Origin: Datisca glomerata
Taxonomy: Eukaryota; Streptophyta; Magnoliopsida; Cucurbitales; Datiscaceae
DNA length: 64,000 bases
Direction of reading: 5' to 3'
Assembly: GCA_003255025.1 (NCBI GenBank)
Contig: QANY01005768.1
Location: 756,805 to 820,804 of the forward strand
Shown: positions 44,880 to 57,223 of the stretch, in pieces
How positions within the stretch are numbered: the first letter of the stretch is position 1
How the letters are laid out: every line of letters begins with the position of its first letter
Notes under the pieces: model-generated
The model's database searches: none
What the model was told of the DNA's origin: nothing
The model's input: only the letters and a program-made list of their open reading frames with translations
Position numbers and translations under genes: made by a program

Positions 44880-45480
44880 TACCTACCGACCTTAACTTCT
44901 CTTTCTATCCCCTCTACTCTTACTAACGCCTGCATTCCTTTGATTGCTTGTTATACTCCTTATATCTACCATACTCTTTTGTCTATGTACCTAAGTCCCG
45001 GATCGACTATCAGTCTTGTTTGCTATAGCTTGAATCCATGATCGACCTATATATAATAAGTCTTTTGTTTGCTAGCTTGACTCCAGAACTAGTAGAGGAA
45101 GGAAGCGATGATCAGTCTATCCCATTAAGAGTAATCCCGTGAGCCAATGAAAGGACTGCCTTTCTTAAACTGTGAGCGACGACACAGAGCTAAGTGAGAG
45201 ACGAGAAATGCGATGAAACTGCTCGATTTATAAGTCTTGCCTAACTCCTAGACTTGAATGAAGCAGCCTCGCTTAAAATCTTGTTTGCTTTTTTCCTTTT
45301 TTCTCTTGTCCTCTTTTCTTAGTTAGGCCCAAGAAAGTACAAGATATAGCTTTATTACTAGTACAGATGATAGCTAGAGACTAGAGAGTGCAGGATCTGG
45401 ATTTGTAACAAATATTCTACTTTGCTTATGCGAGTTGTTATATACCAACTTTTCGATTACCCTCGAGCTTTGGCTTTGAC
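44880..45480. other. Possible second short mitochondrial-derived tract
   Basis: Less AT-rich than its surroundings, with blocks such as GAATGAAGCAGCCTCGCTTA and GTGAGCGACGACACAGAG that resemble plant mitochondrial spacer. No gene motif is present. Confidence 0.3.
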
Positions 45481-46640
45481 ATATGTGTGGTGGTGTGAGG
45501 ACTCCGGCCAGGGCAGGTGGATGCAATATTTTTCTACCGGGTAATATGGTCAACTTCTCATCTACTCATTTATTGTAACAAAAAAGTGTGCAAATATAAT
45601 TTATTTAAGAGGATGAATCAATGTAATTGATGAAGAAGACTCGAATGGTAACTATGGGTCACTAATGATCATTTCTGAGGTAAATATTCCTTGAAAGACC
45701 TATTGGAAGGTCAATTACTTTTTTATCCTTCTCACTCTTTTTTTGATTCATTATTGATTATTTTCAAACAATTGACAAACACGTTGGACAGTCAATAACT
45801 ATTCGCTTGTTGATATATCTTGGATACACATGAATTGTAAGCGTGCATATATTAATGTCAATATATGTATTAGATTTGTGAAAATATCACATCCGATGAA
45901 ATTTTTTCTGAAACTACAATACTCCAAAATAATATGTTGAGTGAAATTTTAGGAGACAATTTATGAGGAAATAATTCAATGTCATTGAGAATATGTCTTA
46001 AGCTAAGAATATAAGTCCGATGTAATCATTAACTCATAAGTTAACTTTTTGGCATGAGTGAAGTTCCAAGACTTTGACATAACATTAAAAAAATACAAGC
46101 ACGAGTTAGCCCATACTATCTTTTCACGTTATAAAGGACCAACCAAAAGACCATATGCATATGACGGTGGGCATTGATGAAATAATATTACATCCGTTCA
46201 GAATATGTCTTAGGCTAACTTGGGGTAACCTTAGCTCATACGCTAGCTTGTAAGTATGTTTTATGACCCCAATACTCTAACAACAATAACAATCTTTGAC
46301 ATATATGCTTGCAAAATATCATATTTATTTTGAAATATCATAAATTATTAGTGACTGTCAATATTTTTCTAATGAAATAAAAAATATCTCAAGTTGATGG
46401 TGTATGTTGTTTGACATGTCTTAGGCTCGCTTGGGGTAATCCTTTAATCTTTTAGAATAAAAAATTATAGTATTATGATATTCATGACTATTATAAATTG
46501 ATAGTTAACGTTAATGTGTGGTCTTACCTATGTATGATGTGACGGTGTGCTAGCATCATAATGCCATGCCATTATCTTTTATCTTTATCAGGCTTTCAGG
46601 TGATATGCTGTGGAACACACCCATTATTAATTGTTTTTTA
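45481..46640. other. AT-rich spacer, nothing recognised
   Basis: No coding motif or clear repeat. A phrase 'GTCTTAGGCT' recurs near 45995, 46207 and 46420, suggesting a weak dispersed repeat. Confidence 0.4.
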
Positions 46641-46792
46641 AGCAAAACAAAACAAGAGAAAATTCATTAACTAGCAAGTAACGCCACATCTTCAGGAACT
46701 TTCACCAAAAAAGAAACTGAAACTCTCTTTGCGGTGGCTATTTTGGCTAAACAGTGAGCTATAGAGTTACATGATCTATTTGTGCGGTTTGA

Positions 46793-47590
46793 TTTTGGGT
46801 AAGTTTGAGAGGGAAAGAAAGATGGATGAGAATATTTCTAATTTCTAATTTTGTTTGAGAGTATTTGAGAGAATATTTGATGTTTGAAGAGATCAAATTC
46901 TCCCTTACAAAATTTATCACATTACCTCTGAGAGAGATAACCGATAGGAAAGAGAAAGTGAATGAAGATGGTACATGCTTGATAGCTGCTCTTTTGAGGA
47001 GAGGGATGAAATTCATATATATATATATATATATTAGAAATTTGATTGATAAATTTTTTATTTTATGCACATCTCACATCATTGGTAGTTTTCTTAACCC
47101 AATTTTGTTTGGACATTGGGTCTTTTTTATCTAGAGGTAATATGTTTTTTTAATCGAAATTTTGATGATGTTATTTTAAAATTACTAGGATTTTTTGACT
47201 CAAAATTTAATGTATTTTTTAAATTTAGTTTTTTAAAGATTTTTTATAATTAGATTTTATAATTTATATTTTTGGTGAATGTTAAATTTTTCAATAACTC
47301 CCTCTAAATTTTTATAATTAAAATTTTTAATCTAATTTTTATGAATATTAAGTTTTCTATAATATTCAGAATATTATTTAATTAATTAAATAAATATATA
47401 TAATTAGTTCTTGCATTCCCATTAATCTACTACAAAATTCTAATGCATTATCAAACATAGTAATAATGTATTCTCATCAATATAATTCTCACAAATCACA
47501 TGACTATATATATGTGTGTGTATATATATATATATACACACACACATATAATTCTCACTAATCACATGACTATATATATATATATATATA
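46793..47590. mobile_element. Insertion inside the LINE RNase H region
   Basis: About 800 bp of AT-rich, non-coding sequence separates two halves of the LINE RNase H domain. Its ends are not sharply defined: TTTGATTTTGGGTAAG at the left, a TA/TG microsatellite at the right. A run of roughly 50 RNase H residues is missing at the join. It may be a MITE with a deletion alongside. Confidence 0.45.
47504..47590 (+). repeat. TA/TG microsatellite with a duplicated TAATTCTCAC block
   Basis: TATATATG..TGTGTG..TATATA..CACACA forms a near-palindrome. 'TAATTCTCAC(A/T)AATCACATGACTATATAT' occurs just before it (about 47481) and just after (about 47549). Confidence 0.75.
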
Positions 47591-48545
47591 ACACCTTGAT
47601 TTTCACCCTCTATAGCCAAGCGAATCCCATATCTGATAGCAAGGGGTTTGAGCAATAATCGGGCTATGGTTTCGACCCCAGAAATGACAAAAGGAAAAAA
47701 TAGGCACTCCATGATGATCTCTAACTATACCACGCATACCCAATATTCCAGTTTGCTCACCTCCTATAGCTGCATCTACATTTCACTTGACCATCCCAAG
47801 AGGAGGAGATTTCCAACATTAGCCCGTTTGGTCTACCTGTTGCGAAACCTTTACCCCAACGCAGCTCCTTCTATTTTTGTTTCGAAACTCCTCAAGTATA
47901 TTCTACCAATTTGGACACTGGCTCCATAGTTCCGGGACCCTCCCTCATGCAAATAATCTAATTTTGTCCTCCCACCATTTCCAAAGGAAATATAGGAAAC
48001 TTTGTGGTTCTCTCACATCCGCATATGGGAATCCAACATAAATAAAGTGTTTCATTCCGAAAACGTTTTGCTATTTTACAACCCCATAATGCATAAGCTG
48101 AGGATTCCTACTCAAAGCCACATAAATAGCACCAAGCATCCACCAACACCCCTCTGTCTTGAGGTTAGCAGCTGTTGGGATAATGTTCTTGCAAGTTCTC
48201 CACACAAACAATTTTATTTTGTTTAGGATACAGCAGTTCCAAACAATGCTCCAACTTTGTTATTATTGGAGGCCGATGGTAACTGTTTGAGCTCCACAGC
48301 AAGACGATGCCCGCTTTTTACAGAATAGGAGCCATTTCTTTCGTAGATCCACCTTACCTCTATAAAATTCTCCATATCAAAATAGGCCTAGCACCCATTT
48401 TAAAGTACCCACCTTAACAACACGGGCCACCAATGAAGAAGGGTTATTTAAACTTCTCCAGGCTTGTTTTGCCATAAAGCTTGGTTAAATAACCCAAGAT
48501 CCTTAAACTCCATTCCACCGGAATGTTTATCTAGAAAATTAATCG

Positions 48546-50319
48546 AGTCAAGAACACTTACATGATTACGCAGCAGAATAAATTGAAATAATGAATCACT
48601 TGCTGGATCTTCTAGGAAATCATGAAAATGAACTCCCCACTTATTCTACAACTAAAAAACTCTTGATTTTGTATGTGAAACCTTGATTTTAATGTTGAAA
48701 GAATGATTTTTTCTTTAATTATTCATTATGTTTGAATTTTCCTTCTCTAAAATCAAAATGAAGTTCTTTTCATAGAAGTTAATGGTAGTTTTTTATATTA
48801 ACCACCATTGGTAGTCTTTCACATGAAAAATTACCAATCATTTTTTTTCAAAATCGGGTCGGGCCGACCCATCATGGGCGCCCAGATCCGAGTTTTCCAA
48901 CATCTACCACTTGCACATGTTGGGATAGAACAAATTTAATTATAAACGATTAAACATTCACATACTAATAAATTCATACTGGCCAATGGATTGTGCCACC
49001 CGCTAGTTGCTATGAATCTGTTAGGGATAACATAACAGCCCTAAAACTGGAGTGTCTACTCGTCTCGCTATGCCCTAGACGTATTTGTTACATCAGTTCA
49101 AATATTTCAAATCCCTCAAAGAGCAATGCTTGACTCAATCAAAACATGTGTTCACAATCATGTACTAGCCACTACGAGGAGACATAATTGGTCGACTGGT
49201 GAACACACTTTAGATGTAGACAAAAAATGTCTTCCTTCCCTACATATATAGCTTAGCTTCAAATAAATTGTTTTCCTAAACATGTTCCACTAGGTCGAAC
49301 TACCACAAACCTAGGTAACGTGCTAAAGTAGCAACATTTATTTGTCTTACACTATATAGCCGCAAGTCACATAGGACACAAAAATGAGGTTTCAAAGTAC
49401 CTCAAAGGACTCATACAATGTAACTTATATTTTGCATTTTCTCATAGTTAGAAGCCTATAAGTAGAGGGTATAAGCCATGAAAAATAAAAATGAGAAATT
49501 TATAAGACAGTATTCTCTTTGATTTCCTTTGTTCTTTGTTTTTATAGTTCTGTTTCTTTTGTATTTTACAACTGATACCTACTAACCAGAAGTGTTTTGG
49601 GTCAAATTTGAGATAAGATATTTAATCTTAATGACTTTATTTTTAAAATAGAGAGGTAATTAGTTTATAAAATTTTCTAATCATAACTTACAAAATTAGT
49701 GGAAATAATTGACAATGTGCAATATCATAAAAAGTGACAATGTGCAATGCAAGATACTTAATAGGTGTGATTGAGGGATTGAACCTGGGTTGGTACATAG
49801 GGTCATGATGTTGACATTGAGGGGCTGTTTGATATGGGTTAAGTAAGAATGCTGAAAAAGTTTAAGTGGTAAAATTAGATAACAAGATATGAAGATTACC
49901 ATGTTTGATAACACATGGTTAAGTGAAAAAAGTTATTGGAAAGTATGATTTTCTTACTTGGTATGTTGGATATTTTGGTAAAGTTATGTGAAAAAGTTTG
50001 ATAAAATTGTTGGGAACACCAACCAGGCTACATAATCGTGGGAATCATGTCGATCCATGAATTAATATTTAGACCTCATCTTGATCTCTTGTCAAGGTGG
50101 CAACTTAATTAAAGTACGCTTTGTTCATACTTCCCAAATATTTTAAGCATACAATGTCTCATCTCATCCCGCTCTTCAAGCGCCTGAGGTGACCGCTTGT
50201 ATGAGTAAGTCAGTCTATGCCTGGCGACATATATTTTCATTTTATCCAAACAGAATATGTGTGTTTTGTGCTACAAATAAATAAAATAATGAGAAATATC
50301 ACAGAAATAGTGATTATTG
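48546..50319. other. Spacer, transposon remnants not resolved
   Basis: No coding motif. Around 48900 a 'TTTTCCAACATCTACCACTTG' stretch resembles the polypurine-side edge of a copia element read in reverse, but no LTR partner was found. GGGGCTGTTTGATATGGG at 49821 resembles a MITE terminus without a visible mate. Confidence 0.35.
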
Positions 50320-51640
50320 TAAAATGCCCTCCGTAAATGGGCATTTTTGTAAAATTAATTTAAAAGATAAAGTAATTTTAAAATTCGGTTTTAAAAAGTG
50401 ATTATTCGTAATTTTGGTAAAATAATTTTAATAAATATATGATTTAGTTTAAAATTGAATTTAAAGAGAGTTTTTTTTCTTCTATCTCTCCCTTTATCTC
50501 TATTTAACTCACACCATATGTTTATGTATATCCTAGTATTACGCTAACCATATTTTTATCCTTGATTCGGCAATCTCACCCCTCAATTGAAAACCAGTCG
50601 CACTACATGCATATACACACTAAGCTAGCCCTAACCTAATATATATGTATATATATTCCAAATCTTTGTTCTTCAACACTCTCCTCCTCCTCGCAGCCTC
50701 TCACCCCGCGCAGCCCTGCAGACCAGCAATTCTTCTTCTTCGTTGGTCTCTCTCTTTAAACCTTGGCCACTACAAGCTTTGAAATTGGGTAATCTTCTTC
50801 TATTTCTTTCTTAATATCTTTCTTTAATCTCTTTCTCTCTCTGTGTTTGCCTCTCTCTCTCTCGTCCTTGCTTCGTCTCCCTCCCTCTCTGTTTTTGTCT
50901 CTTTCTTTCGGCCTCTCTCTCTCTTTCATCTTCATCTCTGTTTCTTCCCCCACTATTTCATTTTCCATCTCTTCTCTAATTTTCTTTCTTAATGGTTGCT
51001 CTCTATCGGCCTTTCCCCTTCCATCTTTCTCCTTCTGTTTCTCTCTCCCAATTTCTTTCTTCTTCTCATCTTTCTCTGTCTTTTCTCTCTCCCTCTGTTT
51101 CCCTTTCTCTCGCCCTTTGTTTCTCTCTCTCTATCTCTATCTCTCTCTGTTTCTCTCTACATCCCTCTCTCTTTTCCCCTCTTAGACTCCCTCACTGTTT
51201 TTCTTCCCCTCTTTGTTTCTCTCTCCTTCTCGTTCTCCCCCTCTCTCTCTCTCTCTCTCCCCCCAATGTTTTCTCGCTTTCTGTTCTGCAACTGGGTCTT
51301 GCACCCAGTTGTTATGTCTTGAACCGGTTCATCCCGAACCGAACCGATTCAGTTTAATCGGATAGGTCTGAACCGGCCTAGTCGATAGAACCGAACCGGA
51401 CTGGTCTGAACCAGCGCGGTCTATACCATTTGACCCGAAGCTTTATCATTTAACGTTTGGACCCGATATATTACTTTCTGACCTTGTTCTGACCGCTTTG
51501 CACTGTTTTAGTTAAATCTCTATTTTCTATTATATTATATTTAAAATGTATTTATATTGTTTTATTTCAAAACAATTTAGTGATTATATTTTTTTAGATT
51601 TCAGGTCATTAATTGTTTAGTTCATTCTTCCGCTTCAGGT

Positions 51641-51910
51641 AAGTGGGCTTACATGATGGTGTGACTAACGTTGTTATAGATGTATATGCTTTGTGTAAGT
51701 GAATTTATTTCGTAATGTGACACATGTGTGATAAATATATATGTTGTAAGTGGGCTTACATGATGGTCTGACTCTCATTGTTATAAATGTATATGCTTTG
51801 TGTAAGTGAATTTATATCGTAATGTGGACCCATGTGTGATAAATATATATGCTTGTGTAAGTGAATTTACATTATAATGTGACCTACGTGTGATAAATAT
51901 AATATGCGTT
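51641..51910 (+). repeat. Tandem array, 107-bp unit built of about 53-bp half-units
   Basis: AAGTGGGCTTACATGATGGT starts at 51641 and 51748. Each unit contains a related second half (GTAAGTGAATTTA...GTGATAAATATATATG), and another half-unit follows at about 51857. Confidence 0.85.
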
Positions 51911-52324
51911 ATTCTCATCAGTTTTAATTGTCTATAAGCATTTTATGTTTATATATATGTTTGTGTAAATTGACTTATATAACGATGTGACTCTGATATT
52001 ATAATTGTATCATGTATTTATTATCTGTTTAACCATTTTTCGATAATTATTATATTTCGTTAACACTTTGATAATTGATTTATGTTCAGTTATTAATGTG
52101 ATTATCATGAGATAAGTGTCTGAGTATGACTGATTTTACGTTAGTATGTTAACATGTTTGATTCTGTTATATGAATCAGTATGTATTATATGATTAATTA
52201 TTGTCATACATTGGATTCTACAAGTTTTGAGGTTAATTCATTCAAGTGGTAATTAAGCAAAATATGAACTTAAGCATGACCTTTAGTTAACAAGAAATCA
52301 GGACTGTTCACGTTATGTTCTGTT

Positions 52325-52515
52325 AAACGAATAGGGTGTCATCTGTTCATGCTTTCGTCACACATAGGGTGTCATCTGTAAATATTTTCCGTCACTCATG
52401 AGGTGCCATCTGTTCACGTTTTTCTCACCTATGAGTGCCATCTGTTCTGTCACCCGATGAGTGTCATCTGTTTCGTCACCCGATATGTGCCATCTGTTTC
52501 GTCGCCCAATTCGTC
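52325..52515 (+). repeat. Tandem array of about six short units with core GTG(T/C)CATCTGTT
   Basis: The core GTGTCATCTGT or GTGCCATCTGT recurs six times, spaced 26-36 bases, with CGTCAC-type blocks between. The last three units are nearly regular at 26 bp. Confidence 0.85.
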
Positions 52516-54419
52516 ATGATGTGTTTCAGTTAACGTGTGATCAGTTCTGATTAGGTTGTTAACTAGAGGATATGACAAGCCAAGATATGATTAAGATTGC
52601 TAAATGATTCTGTTTGAGACACGTGTTATCTGCGTGCTATGTTAAACCATGTCATGATCAAGTACGTTATTTTATTTCATTTATGTTATATGTTAAGTTC
52701 AGTTATGTTATGTCATGATTGCATTTATGACATGTGGATGCATATTATTATGTGAGTTTGCTTACTGAGTATTTTAAAATACTCATTCCCCACATTTATT
52801 TATGATGCAGGTGGTGATGGCGAGCAGCATGAGTGTGAGACTGCCATAACCAGTTAGATCAGAGGAATTTATGTTTTCAGTTTATGATTTGATTTAAAAC
52901 TTAGGAAAATGATTTCTATTAAACTTGGTTATTTAAGTAGTTTATTTTACGTTATGATTTTCTACGAATTATGATGAGTGAAAGTTTCATGAATTATGGA
53001 TTTCAAGTTTTGACTTTATTTCAGAATTTAATTCAGTTCTTCGAAGTTTTATTAATTATGCATTTAAGACATTTTATCGCTTCCATTATTTATTGATTAA
53101 GATTCCGATCATGGATAAGTTTAATGCTTCCGCTATTTAAGTTCAGGGGTTTTCCATCATGGGTAAATTAAGAATTTTCCATTTGAGAATATTCTCAAAA
53201 TTAGAGTTTGTTTCGAATTGGAGATTTCAAAATTATGAAATTACACGTATATTTAACCCTCGGGGATCAGGACGTCACAATTTCCTTCTGCGCTATAATA
53301 TCTCATACAAAATTATACTTAGTGTATATATGCTTCGTTTTCCATGATACTTCAGATATTTAGTATAAACGATGACTGCTTGACTGTCAGAAAATAAAGT
53401 CACCTGTTTTGATGCACTAGAAACAACTTGTAAATGTTGCAGAAACCTTCTAAACCAAATTGCATTTTGCCCTACAATCGAACACACTATAAATTCTGCT
53501 TACATAGTTGATAACGCAATTCATGTCCGTTTCTTGCTACTCCAAAACCTGAGTAACCCACTAGATGCAGATCGTTTCTTTGATAACATAAACATAAGTC
53601 TGTAGTACCTTTAGGGTACCTCAAAATCCTCTTGACAGCTTTCCAATAAGCTTTGTCCATGATTCGATTGATAACGACTAACTAAACTAATGGCATAACA
53701 AATATATGGGAGTCAAACTTCCAATGGCATTAGAATATGAGACTCTGGCCATGCTCTCTTTTTCTTATGAAGTCTTAGGACACATTTCTTTGACTAAGGA
53801 TTTCACTCTTTGCTATTAGAGTGTCGATGGGTTTGCAATCTCTCATATTGGATTGTTCGAGTATTTCCTTAATAAGAAGTCTTTGAATAGAATAAGAAGT
53901 CTTTCGAACGATCTTGATATATCTTCACACCAAGTATAAATGTTGCTTCACCCATGTCATTTATCTCAAAATGAGAAGACAACCATTCTTTAATGGTAAC
54001 GATAAATGTTTTATCATTCCCAGCCAAAAGGACATCGTCTACATACAATGATAAAATTACAAAATTACCCTCAATATGTTTGACATAAACACAATGGTCT
54101 TCATCGACCATCATAAAACCATAAGAGGTTATAGCTCTATGTAACCTAAGCTACCATTGTCTAAATGATTGTTTGAGGCCATATATTGATCTTTGAAGCT
54201 TGCATACTTTGCGCTTCTGACCTTTTGCAACAAAATTCTCAGGCTGTTGCGTGTAAATTTTTTCATCTAATTCCCCATTCAGGAAAGCAGTTTTTACATC
54301 CATCTAGTGTAATTCCAAATCCATTTGGGAAACAATAGCTAAAATTAGATGTATGAAGGCAAACCTAACAACAGGTGAAATTTTTTCCTCATAGTATATT
54401 CCTTCTTGTCGAGTCTAAC

Positions 54420-54906
54420 CAAGGTTGTCAGAATCGTGATCCGACCTAGGATCTTTGAAAGATCTCACTAATCGAATCGTAGGATTGAATCGTGGATCAT
54501 AAGAATTTTACTATGTCATTTGGTAAATTGTGAAAAGACATAATTTACCAAACGACATATTAAAATTCTTGAATAAACTTGATTAATCAATTGTCTATTT
54601 CACTATTTTACTAAGTAAAATTTAAATAAATAAAAAAACTTAAAAATTGAACATATTAAATGAACTTTATATTGTTTTCTTTTGAACACATTCAAAATTA
54701 TGGTTAGTGGGATCGTAAAATCGTAGTAGGATCGTAAGATCCTACCAACCCAAGATGAAAAATATAATAGGGTCGTAAGATCCTACCAATCCAAGATGAA
54801 AAATATAATAGGATTGTAAGATCCTACCTATGAATCAGATCATGGGGGCTAGACAGGATTGTAAATCATAAGATCCTACGATCCGGACTGGGAGTTTAAC
54901 AACCAT
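54420..54906. mobile_element. Mutator-like MITE inserted in copia-2 RT, 9-bp target duplication
   Basis: Both ends carry related inverted termini: CAAGGTTGTCAGAATCGTGA on the left and, in reverse complement, CATGGTTGTTAAACTCCCAG on the right. GAGTCTAAC (54411-54419) and GAGTGTAAC (54907-54915) are a 9-bp duplication with one mismatch, the size Mutator-type elements make. Removing the insert and one copy rejoins the copia reading. Inside is a roughly 43-bp tandem repeat (GTAAGATCCTACCAA...AAGATGAAAAATATAATAGG) in about 2.5 copies. Confidence 0.75.
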
Positions 54907-57160
54907 GAGTGTAACCCTTAGCTACCAAACGTGTCTTATATCTTTCTATAGATCCATCTTCCTTACGTTTAATTTTGAGAATCCATTTGTTCCCAATAGC
55001 TTTATGAGCTCGCGGAAGATTAACCAAGTCCCAAACATAGTTTGTTCTCATTGACTCCATTTCTTCTTTCATTGTTTTTAACCAATCATCTTTTACAGCT
55101 AATGAAAGAGCCTATCATACAGTTCTCGGCTCATGTTCATCATGCGGATAGATCTTCAGCACCCAATACTCTAGGGATTCGACAAGCTTTTATACTCCAT
55201 TAGAATTAATAGAACATTCTCAGATTTCATTGCTTGAAGCCAACGATTAACTTCACATCATTTATAATCTCTATGCAATTTTTGGGATCTAAGTCATGTT
55301 CCTCTGAGATGGATTCGAAAGTCTCTCATTTGAACTTGAATATATCAGTTGGTCGTGATCCCCTCTCACTACAACATAGTGATTGGGATCTCACTTATGT
55401 CCACCAAGATTACCATATTGCACTTTCCTAGGCACATTTATTTCTCATATAAATGAGAAACGCTCCCACTACAATAAGGTTTATAGTATTATAAAGTACT
55501 TCATTCTTATTCTCTCGACCAAATGGATTCTCACTAACTTCTGGACTTATCTGTTACCAACTAGATTACATGACACATGTGTTATTGGAAAATTCTTCTA
55601 AGTTTGTGTTGCGTTTAGATATTCTTTTTGAAATACAGTCTTTTTCGAAGAATACAATGTTTATACTTACAAACACTTTCCCTTCTTGGTACTATAAAAA
55701 CAAATAACGCACATTCCTTTTTGTATAGCCTACAATTAGATGTCATTTTGATCTACCATCTAGCGTGGTAGCATTCTCTTTTAGCATGTGTGTTGGACAT
55801 CCACATATATAAAGTTTATGTAAACTTTGTTTATAAACTTTCCATAATTCTTGTGTTTTTTCAAGAGCCGTCATAGATGATGTTAGATTCAAAATACATA
55901 ATCTATAAAGATAATCCACAAAAAAGGCGAGTTAAATATCTACACTTAGATCTCATCATGTTAAAACAAAACATTTCTTCTTACTGTAACACTATTCTTC
56001 TGGTGACCCAAATGTAACCAACTGGGATACAATCCTGATATTCCCCATGTAGTATGTGAATTTCATTAAGAGGTATTTACCTCTTCGATCAAATTAAAAG
56101 ATAGTTTTTCTCTCCAAGGTCTTCTCGACTTCCATTCTAAACTATTTGATTTCTCAAAAGTTTCATAATCGAGAAGCATAAGACAAAGATAGTCATGTCT
56201 AGAGTACCCGTCAATAAAATCAACATTATACCCATAACTACCCCTCACATAGACTTTCACTTATCCACTTAAGTAATATACTCCGACATTAATGTCACGT
56301 GCCTCTATGCCTTTCTGTCTCAAAAAAGATTCTTGGTCAAATTCTTATCAATACTGGATTTGCTTAGTGATAAAAGTTCAAAAATATAAAGGCTATAAAG
56401 CCTGTCTCTTACACGTCTTCGAATCGTACTTAGATTATATGACCTAGACATATGTTATAGACGTATAGCTGGCTTGAGAAATTTTTCTCTTCTATAATGT
56501 ATTATGTATACCATTATTTTACTCCATATCACGCAACAAAAAATTTAGAAATAAATGTACTGTCTAAAATAATACATATGTATTTATCCAAAGAACAACA
56601 TGCAACCCATCTCATTTAATTTTCTAGTTTTCTAGAACCTTCACAAGCAATTGTGAATGTGATTAGTGATTTCAGAGTCTATACATCACGAGGCAGTGGA
56701 ATCAATCACTGATCACTTCTTAAGATGCAGGTTTTAGTTCTTTATAATTAGGAAAACATTTTAGTTGGTCTTCTTGTACCTAGTCTTCTCGCAATAGAAG
56801 TACTTCCTATTAGAGCTTGCTCTCCCTTTCTTACTCTAAGTCATCTCTATTTAAACATCTTTATCTTCTTCATCTTATTTAGGCTAAGCTTAAGCCAAAA
56901 CGAATAAGCAGACCGGGTCACGCTTACACAAGCTGTATCTTAAGATTCTCCTAGCTATCTGGAATTCCCAGTTCAGTTCAATCTGAATATACATTTCTGC
57001 ATATGTTACAGTTTAATCATCAACTGATGTAAAAAATCTACTATGTATCCAAGACTATATCGATATGGTTTTTCCTATTAATTTTGGCTTTAAGAATCTC
57101 TTTCTAGTTAAATAAAAACAACCATAAAGATATGGTCATCAACCAGAGTTTTCTTTGTCA

Positions 57161-57223
57161 TCTTAGTGTTTAACATTACCCTCTTAGTGTTTAACATTAC
57201 CCTCTTAGTGTTTAACATTACCC
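57161..57223 (+). repeat. Perfect 21-bp tandem repeat, three copies
   Basis: TCTTAGTGTTTAACATTACCC repeats at 57161, 57182 and 57203 in the leader of copia-2. Confidence 0.95.

Larger units (their letters stand above)
46650..48545 (-). mobile_element. L1-type LINE 3' end (RT tail, zinc-binding and RNase H region), broken and interrupted
   Basis: On the minus strand from 48545 the sequence reads DLGLFNQALW..KPG, then IEVRWIYERNGSYSVKSGHR. Cysteine-poor decayed sequence follows, then KTIARLLLKPLAIRYGIRLA-like RNase H helix text near 47620. The RNase H end resumes at 46790-46668 as RSCNSIAHCLAKIATAKRV, then FLVKVPEDVALLAS and a stop. This order (RT tail, 'SVKSGY' block, RNase H) is that of plant L1 elements. 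Many stops interrupt it, and about 0.8 kb of foreign DNA splits the RNase H part. Confidence 0.72.
50320..53280 (+). mobile_element. Probable gypsy-type solo LTR or LTR remnant
   Basis: The right edge CTCGGGGATCAGGACGTCACA (53260-53280) matches the usual 3' end of Tekay/Del-like gypsy LTRs. Inside are the 'AATGCCCTCCGTAAATGGGC' block (50325) and 'GCTTACTGAGTATTTTAAAAT' followed by 'GATGCAGGTGGTGATGGCGA' (52760-52820), both common in such LTRs. A long CT-rich section (50810-51270) and two tandem arrays lie between. The left edge is not certain, and no gag-pol is attached, so this is a family-style call. It directly abuts the copia-2 pol remnant. Confidence 0.5.

Noticed and set aside
50847..51357. 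Three overlapping Ser/Leu-rich frames of about 110-120 aa
   Set aside because: They arise in all frames from a CT-rich low-complexity stretch, not from coding sequence.
52325..52515. Regularly spaced repeats considered as a CRISPR-like array
   Set aside because: Units are tandem with varying length and related spacers, in a eukaryotic repeat context, with no cas genes.
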